Below are positions 21,035 through 64,000 of a stretch of DNA of 64,000 nucleotides, one piece after another. The stretch is taken from assembly GCA_036971475.1 (NCBI GenBank), contig JBAIZL010000002.1:172563024-172627023 (forward strand), given 5' to 3'. This DNA comes from Prosapia bicincta. Taxonomy: Eukaryota; Arthropoda; Insecta; Hemiptera; Cercopidae. The notes below the pieces were generated by a model. It saw only the letters and a program-made list of their open reading frames with translations. It did no database searches and was not told the DNA's origin. Position numbers and translations under genes: made by a program. Position 1 is the stretch's first letter, and each line of letters opens with the position of its first letter.

Positions 21035-22269
21035 CACCATTTATCGACGCCCATGGTCTACTCAGGGTGGGCGGTAGACTTGATCATTCGGCTCTTAGTT
21101 ACGATTCTAGACACCCGCTTCTGTTACCAAAGCGCCATCATTACGTTGACCTCATCTGTGATCATTATCACAAGCTGGCCTTGCATGCTGGACCGCGTAC
21201 CACTCAAGCCTTGATCAACAGTGAATTTTGGGTCATAGCTCTGCGATCATTACTTCGCCAACGCATCCATGCGTGCATTCAATGTCTCCGCATGCAAACT
21301 AAACCACGCCAGCCCATGATGGCACCTTTGCCCTCATCGAGAGTTACGCCGTCTCCACCTTTCTATAGAGTCGGGGTAGATTTCGCTGGACCTTTTGACA
21401 CAAAGGCCAACCATTTGCGCACCTCCAAGCTATTGAAAGCTTACCTCTGTTTATTTGTATGTATGACCACTAGAGCAGTTCATTTGGAATTGGTGACCGA
21501 CTTATCTACTGATGCCTTCCTCGCCGCATTACACCGCTTCACCGCTAGACGAGGTTTACCTTCAGAAATTTATTCCGATAACGGCACGAATTTTACTGGC
21601 GCTGCTAACCGACTTAACGATGTCTACAAGTTTCTGGACCGCTCTAGCTCACTTATTGAACGCAAGCTAGCTGACCAGCGCATCAGTTGGCATTCCAATC
21701 CTCCGGCTGCCCCTCATTTTGGCGGACTTTGGGAAGCCGCTGTCAAATCCGCTAAGTTGTTATTGCGACGCACTGTAGGCAACACCACTCTCACCGCTGA
21801 AGAGCTATCTACTCTGTTCATCAGGATAGAAGCCATTTTGAACAGTCGTCCTATTTTCGAAGTTTCGCCAGACCCCAGTGAAGGAGCGTCCTTTCTCACT
21901 CCTGGGCATTTTCTGATTGGCCGTCCACTACTGTCACTTCCCGAAGAATGTTATACTGAGCCTCCGCTTAAATCTCGATGGTCTATGCTCCAACAGATGT
22001 CCAACCGCTTCTGGAAATTTTGGTCCACTCAGTATCTACACACTCAGATTCAACGACACAAGTGGAATAAGGACTCGACGCCACTCAAGGAAAATCAACT
22101 CGTCTTCATAACTGGAGAACACTCAAGCCCCCTTCATTGGCCTATGGGAAGGATCATCAGTCTGCATCCTGGAAAAGACCACGTCTCTAGAGTAGCTACG
22201 ATCCAGACCGCTCACGGACAGCTGAGACGACCAGTCAACAAGCTCGTCGGCTTTCCGCTTCATCCTTAG
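21035..22269 (+). CDS. pol: BEL/Pao Pol, second part: integrase, frame-shifted
   Basis: About 410 codons to a TAG. It begins LTPFIDAHGLLRVGGRLDHS, the conserved joint between RNase H and integrase. The zinc domain is HHYVDLICDHYHKLALHAG then CIQCLRM (HHCC). The catalytic core is GVDFAGPFD, IYSDNGTNFTG and APHFGGLWEAAVKSAK (D, D, E). A C-terminal stretch follows with WPMGRI, a GPY-like region. It would insert the cDNA. This frame lacks a start of its own and depends on the broken upstream frame. Confidence 0.92.
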
Positions 22270-22429
22270 ATTTTCACCGCTTTTCTACAGCCTCTTTCTT
22301 CGGCGCTCTTGCCCTGTTGATTCTTATGGTATTCTTCGTTTTCCCTGCCACTTCTTTCTTCGGCACCCTCGGTTCCCGGTGCTTTATGGTTCTTCGCCCC
22401 CCACCCACCTGGCGGATTAAAAACATTCG

Positions 22430-22444
22430 TTTTGGTGGGCGGTA
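22430..22444 (+). promoter_or_regulatory. Likely polypurine tract
   Basis: A G-rich stretch, TTGGTGGGCGGTA, abuts the 3' LTR. BEL/Pao elements often carry this kind of tract there to prime plus-strand DNA. Confidence 0.6.
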
Positions 22445-23251
22445 TGTTCGAGTCAGCGCTCGAAGTTTGAATTTGCTTTGATCTACCTAACAGCTGTGCC
22501 GTGACGTATTGGTCACGTGATCTCTGACACGCTAATCGATATTGAAAAAGTATTGATTTTCTTCGATGAATGCTACGCACCCCCACTCCCTTTTTATTCT
22601 AGGTACTTGTTCCGCTTCAGCACACAAAGGAGAAGCGTTCTGTCCCTCGACTAGTGCAGTCCTACGTTAAACCGCGCCGCTTATTTCCGCATGGGTTTTG
22701 TTTCAGACAATTTAAAGTACCGCTTTCGTTCGTTAATTGTGCTTAAGGTGCGGACCGCGTTAATGAACATTTTAATGAACATTTTAACTGTATATTTTCG
22801 CCGTGTTAGTAAAAGTGTCGCCCGATTTCGCCGGTTGCGCAATCTTAGTGCGTGTACTCGCGGCAATAAACTAAGTGCCTTGTAAGCTTAACTTTTACGT
22901 TTACTCATAATTTCAATTGAGTTTTTTAGTTGCGTGATCGCCTTCAAGAATTCTACGCTGCCTAAGACGACCACAGTACTGTGGAGACTTCACCTCGATT
23001 CCAACGTTGCATCACTTCTTACCTAGGGTAAGTGCGTAGTTAAGGAATATGAACAATTTATAATTTATTTGTATTAAATTCAGTGTCGTTGCGTTTTATT
23101 GTTAAATTACTCGGTTTTGCTCAGAACTGTGCTTAAACTTGCTATGTTGAATATTAACGTAAATTACGCAATCCAGAGTAACCTTGTTAACAATAGGGTT
23201 TACCGCACCTCGTGGTTTTATTTCTAACCCTTTTAATCTGCGGATTAAACA
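22445..23251 (+). repeat. 3' LTR of the BEL/Pao element
   Basis: 807 bp, nearly identical to the 5' LTR. It ends 439 bp before the SPT16 ATG, in the same orientation. Confidence 0.95.
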
Positions 23252-23352
23252 GTCCTAATTTAATAATATATTGTCGATATTTAATCCAAAGTTCTTAAGG
23301 GTTGGGGCGATGGCCCCATCGCCCCCCCCCCCCCCCCTTGGATACGCGCCTG

Positions 23353-23689
23353 GGTACAGCATTTAATGGAAAATTCAATTATATAAGAGAAAGAACACGT
23401 ATAAACAGAGTTTCACTATATAAACTGAAGTCATAGAATGTTTTGTCAGTTAATTTACAATTGAATATTAAAAACAAAACTTATCTAAAAGGCTTTGGAT
23501 ATTCCCGCCATATGAAAGTTGATGCTGTTAGTGTTCAGATTCAGGCGGCTAGTGCTATTGCAAATGGCGGATGCTAAGGAATTGAAGGATTTTCCGAGAT
23601 TATAATATTTGCTCTTTGTTTTGAATACTTTTTAAATTTTGTATATTTGTAACTTGAAACATTTTTGGAAATTTTATTTCGCTCCAACT
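23353..23689 (+). promoter_or_regulatory. SPT16 promoter and 5' UTR region
   Basis: The only unique sequence between the TIR element and the SPT16 ATG. It contains two YY1/pho-type cores, CCGCCATATG at about 23507 and CAAATGGCGG at 23561-23570. An ATG at 23564 opens a 13-codon upstream ORF ending TAA at 23605. The transcription start is not determinable here. The ATG at 23690 is preceded by CCAACT. Confidence 0.45.
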
Positions 23690-60423
<36,734 letters not shown>

Positions 60424-61173
60424 TAAGTCTAATATAACAAATTGCTTTATACCCTCTACCCTAAGGATAAATTCACTGAGAATAATAAACAGCTACTTGT
60501 TTTCTTATAATAATTGATTTACTTTAATTAGCTTAGTTCAAAATTGCAGTGAATACAGGAAGTTATGTCTTAAATTAATTTGCTCTAAACTGTAATTTGC
60601 TGGTAGGCAACAAAACTTACATTTATTATTTCAACTGATATCAATTTCTTAAAAATGTCCTTAATTATCGTATGGTGTGTATTGGGTACTGGGCTGGGTT
60701 TGGTAAAAGTTATACATAATGGCTTGAATTACGTATTATTTCTCTAACGAATTTATAAAAAGTTTATATGATGAGAATTCTTAATTTTTTACTTGGTTAC
60801 TTTAAAGAATTGGTTTGAATGTTTTATGAATGAATACTTATACTTGATAATTTTCTGCTCTTTTTTGCGTTGGTTTCTTGCTTCATTTATACTTAACCCC
60901 TCATGCATTTACTGAATATCTCCTGCATTTAATATGACACTCCAATGCTTCTAAAACGTAACTAACTTTTAATTTCCACAATTAATCTTCTCTATTTTAG
61001 GCGCAACTTTAATGTTTCCCCCTTTACTTAGCAAATTTACCCTTTGGCTGAGTCATTGCTTTCTTGCGCCACCTAAATATATTATTTAAAATATAATATT
61101 TAAATTTTTTATAAATACATATAATTTCCATGTGTATTAATTATATTATATCTATTTAGGTTGTGTATGTATA

Positions 61174-62491
61174 CAGTGCCGGCAAAAAGTTTAGGGACAG
61201 GTGAAAAAAGTATAACTTTTAGCTTTAAGTCAATTCATTTATACAAAAAATGAAAGTCAAATTGAAAATTTGAGAGAAAAACAAGAAACTATTGAACTTA
61301 GTCTATTGGCCCGCCTTTGGCCTTGTAGCAGCTTTTTACACGGTCTGGCATTGTGTCAATGAGCTTTCTGCACTCTTCCTTGCTGATGTCTTTCCAGAGT
61401 TGAGCGATCATTAGCTTGAGCTCGTTCTTGTTGGTAGGCTTCTTTTTGGCCCACTGCATACCCATAGTATTCCATATGTTTACAATGGGATTTAAATCAG
61501 GGCTTCGGGCTGGCCAAGGGAGAATTTCTACTTCTTGATCGCGAAACCATGCCATGGTTTGACGGGATTTATGGCAGGGGGCATTGTCTTGCTGAAAAAT
61601 GAAATTTTCACCAAGCAACCTTGCAGCTGAGGGAAGCATTACTTCTTCCATGATCTTGCAGTAAGATGTGCTGTTGACTGAGCCTTCAACAGCTGCTATT
61701 AAGCAGCTTGCGATTTTGGCGAGGTGTCGTCTTACGGGGACGTCCGCTTCCGATGACAGTACCCGTCTTCTTAAATTTATTCACAGTGTTCTCAACACAA
61801 GTCTTAGAAACGTTCAATGCATGTCCAATTGCTCTGTATGTCATGCCGGTTTTATGCATACCAACAATTTGCCACCTAACTTCAACAGTCATAGATAAAC
61901 AACCCATGTTTCTGGGAATCAACACTAGAAAAGCACACTGAACAAGTAGGGTTATGTCAGCACAACTGAGGAACGTCTAAACAACAACAGATGCTCGCGT
62001 ACATGTCCCCCCACCCCGCCATGACGCGAGGAACACAACGGTACAGTCAGTTCCGCTCTAAGTGGCTCCGTTCACTGGATATTGGCTATTGAAATATGAG
62101 AATTTTATGCTGAAAAATCTGAAAATCCAAAGGAAAGTTAACCTGGTACCAAATGAGAGGTGATTTTTTGTAAATAATAAATAATGCTTATTTACATTCT
62201 AAATGTTATGCTAAACATGTGTACAAAGTATCATTTGAATCAGATGTGTATTTTTTTTTATTATACATTTTTAATTGGAAAAAAACAGGGGTTTCCTCAA
62301 AAATTTTAAAATGGGAAAAAAATTTATAATTTGCCAACCCATACTTATAAATGAATGAAAATTTCAGGAAAATTGTAACTTTTCATGCCCAATTCATTGA
62401 TAAGTTACTAATATACGATTGGCATAAAGTTTTAGGATAATAGCAAAAACATATAAATGTAGGGGTGTCCCTAAACATTTTGCCGGCACTG
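61174..62491 (-). mobile_element. Tc1-type transposon, internally deleted
   Basis: 1318 bp, ends CAGTGCCGGCAAAAAGTTTA and the inverted complement, flanked by TA (61172-61173, 62492-62493). Transposase is on the minus strand with its middle missing. Confidence 0.92.
61298..61925 (-). pseudogene. Tc1 transposase, internal deletion
   Basis: The N-terminal part (61925-61686) has the first helix-turn-helix (KTGMTYRAIGHALNVSKTCV) and a GSGRPRKTTPRQNR hook. It then stops within a few codons. The C-terminal part (from about 61680, other frame) begins SVNSTSYCKIMEEVMLPSAA and holds FQQDNAPCHKS (second D) and SPDLNPIVNIW, where the catalytic E of the usual NPIENLW is V. The second HTH and the first catalytic D are gone. 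Two independent defects make it inactive. Confidence 0.9.
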
Positions 62492-62854
62492 TAGATATTT
62501 ATTTATTGTTAAAAACTTATATTTATATATTTTTTGCTATTTATTTCTGTTATTTATTAAGTTTCAAACTTGATGGTTATAGATTTAATAATAATATTTA
62601 TTTATTGTTATATATTCATCATTATATCTTTATTAATATTTATTAATCCTATTTAATAATTATTTGTTGTTGTTTGTTGTTCTATATTTATTTATGTTTT
62701 TGTAATTTTTTTTTTACTCAAAATGTTTTGCCTTAGTCACTACTCTTAATTGGCGATGATAAACAAAATAGTTTTTTCGCCAGGAAAAACACTAAATGCG
62801 TTTAAATAGGAGGTAAGAGAAAGTGATTTTTTATTACTGATTTTATTTAATATA

Positions 62855-64000
62855 CGAGGGGTATTCTTAAAGTAAGGGCTGTTTGAAAATTAAAAAAAAA
62901 AACAAAAAGAAATTCGCAAAAACTAATTTTATTTTTGGAATCTACATACCTTTATCTATTTTTCTACATAGAAAAATGTCCAAGTTTTTGTAAACACTTA
63001 TCATATCGCACAACTAAATTTTGGAAACCTTCTTCATAAAAACTTGCCGCCTGCTGTGATAACCAAGAATTCACGGCCGTTTTCTATTCGTCGTCATCGT
63101 CATAACGGCTGCCGCCCAAGTGATGTTTCAGATGACCGAAGAGAAAGTCGCTCGGCGCAAGGTCAGGGCTGTAGGGTGGGTGGTCCAAAACTTCCCAGCC
63201 AAAAGAGTCCAATGCATCTCGGGTCTGAGCGGCAGTGTGAGGCCTTGCATTATCGTGCAGAAACAAAATTCCTTTTGCGAGCATGCCACGTCTCTTGTTT
63301 TGAATCGCTCTGCGCAGCTTCCTCAGAGTTTGGCAGTAGGCTTCTGCATTTATTGTCGTTCCTCGTTCCATAAAGTCGACCAGCAAAACACCATGCCTAT
63401 CCCAAAACACGGACGTCATGATCTTGAGCTTTGACAAAGTCTGTTTGGCTTTGACCTTTACGAGAGATTGCGTGTGTCTCCATTCCTTGCTTTGTTGTTT
63501 CGATTCGGGAGTGAAATGCGAAATCCACGTTTTGTCTCCAGTTACAATCCGACTCAGCATGTCGTCACCATTTTCGTCATAACGTGTCAGAAAATTCAAG
63601 AAACTCTCGAGTCTTTTGTGTTTGTCCTCCTCTGTCAGGAGTTTAGGGACCCAACGCGAGCACAGTTTCTTAAAGTTTAATTTTTATGAACAATTTTGTA
63701 AATCACAGACCTCGAAACTTCCGGAAATTCGTGTGAGAGAGTAGTGATCGTGAACCGTCTGTTGTCACAAAATTTCGCTTCAACTGAAGCCAGCAAATCG
63801 TCTGACATTAGAGATGGACGACCAGATCGCGTTTCGTCATGGACATTGTCGCGGCCATCTTTGAAGTCTCGAACCCACTTATGCACTTTTCCTTCACACA
63901 TGGCATTAGCACCGTAAACTTCAGAAATCTGTTGGTGAATTTCTGCAGAAGACATGTTTCTTGCCGACAAAAAGCGTATAACTGAACGAACTTCGCAAGG
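62855..64000 (-). mobile_element. mariner-type transposon, runs off the right edge
   Basis: 3' end CGAGGGGTATTCTTAAAGTA at 62855 next to TA at 62853-62854. The 5' end is beyond the window. Confidence 0.88.
63084..64000 (-). pseudogene. mariner transposase, one frameshift, 5' end outside window
   Basis: N-terminal part (64000-63677) open to the edge: EVRSVIRFLSARNMSSAEIH, GRDNVHDETRSGRPSL, then IVHKN and a stop. One frame change near 63680 leads into KKLCSRWVPKLLTEEDKHKR and the catalytic part: VTGDKTWISH, FLHDNARPHTA, PYSPDLAPSDFLF (DD34D complete). It ends with LGGSRYDDDDE. Apart from this shift it looks intact. Confidence 0.9.

Larger units (their letters stand above)
15623..23251 (+). mobile_element. 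BEL/Pao LTR retrotransposon, recent insertion
   Basis: A 7629 bp element: 5' LTR, gag, pol (protease, reverse transcriptase, RNase H, integrase), 3' LTR. The LTRs start TGTTCGAG and end TTAAACA and are both 807 bp. The 5-mer GTCCT flanks it at 15618-15622 and 23252-23256, the duplication size typical of BEL/Pao. I saw only one LTR difference (CCTATGAC against CCTAAGAC, near 16143 and 22965). Gag and pol are separated by one in-frame TGA, and pol has a frameshift near 21013-21031. Confidence 0.96.
15099..23352. mobile_element. Small TIR element split by the BEL/Pao element
   Basis: Left end CAGGAGCGTATCCAGC at 15099; right end TGGATACGCGCCTG at 23339-23352, its inverted complement with one change. 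Without the 7.6 kb retrotransposon the element is about 620 bp and non-coding, with a G-run near the left end and a C-run (about 23322-23338) near the right. A clean target duplication is not visible (GGTATA against GGTACA at best). It may be hAT-like. Confidence 0.6.
61045..62800 (+). mobile_element. LINE 3' end fragment, split by a Tc1 element
   Basis: 61045-61105 (AGTCATTGCTTTCTTGCGCC then ACCTAAATAT) matches the end of the LINE coding region at 28395-28436. 62745-62795 has the same 3' motif GGCGATGATAA...TTTTTTCGCC. The Tc1 element lies between. Confidence 0.65.

Noticed and set aside
61668..61941. Plus-strand ORFs over the Tc1 transposase, and similarly 63044-63680 over the mariner
   Set aside because: Shadows of the minus-strand transposases, which carry the recognisable motifs.

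Overview
The window is AT-rich nuclear DNA from an animal, most likely an insect. One conserved gene anchors it: the 5' 60 percent of the FACT histone-chaperone subunit SPT16 (dre4 in Drosophila), on the plus strand. Twelve coding exons lie between 23690 and 60422, all with GT/AG borders and matching phases, encoding about 603 residues. The gene runs off the right edge, and its introns have been enlarged to many kilobases by transposons. The order is not certain; the element mix (Penelope-like, BEL/Pao, R1-like and I-like LINEs, mariner/Tc1, hAT, piggyBac) would suit a hemipteran.

Left part, 1-7.2 kb: the minus strand carries three exons of a second gene, a protein with a WRKY/GCM1-like C-C-H-H zinc finger. 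Its intron holds a 4.7 kb R1-clade-like LINE with an 11 bp target duplication. Its last visible exon is split by a 719 bp hAT-type MITE with a perfect 8 bp target duplication. 7.4-13.4 kb is a thicket of Penelope-like elements (reverse transcriptase plus GIY-YIG endonuclease) arranged as palindromes, including two almost identical 5'-truncated copies joined head to head.

15.1-23.35 kb: a small TIR element split by a young BEL/Pao LTR retrotransposon (two 807 bp LTRs, 5 bp target duplication). Gag and pol are in one frame, separated by a single TGA in the context TGA CTA G, a known leaky-stop context. Pol also has a frameshift before the integrase. The 3' LTR ends about 440 bp upstream of the SPT16 start codon, in the same orientation.

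23.7-64 kb: SPT16 exons separated by nested elements. These are foldback MITEs (24.8, 25.2, 26.0, 29.9, 30.1, 50.4 kb), an I-like LINE 3' part with RNase H (26.6-28.6 kb), a decayed Penelope-like element (32.5-34.3 kb), a piggyBac-type MITE (35 kb), a mariner (41.7-43.0 kb), tRNA-derived SINE-like units (31.6, 45.1, 54.4 kb), a GTAAG-bearing minisatellite (46-47 kb), a 354 bp palindrome carrying a hammerhead-like motif on each arm (48.3-48.6 kb), a hAT remnant (49-50.2 kb), an ORF-less LTR element inside a TIR element (56.1-59.4 kb), a deleted Tc1 element inside LINE-related sequence (61-62.8 kb), and a mariner running off the right edge. I saw no bacterial features, no CRISPR and no canonical tRNA or rRNA genes.
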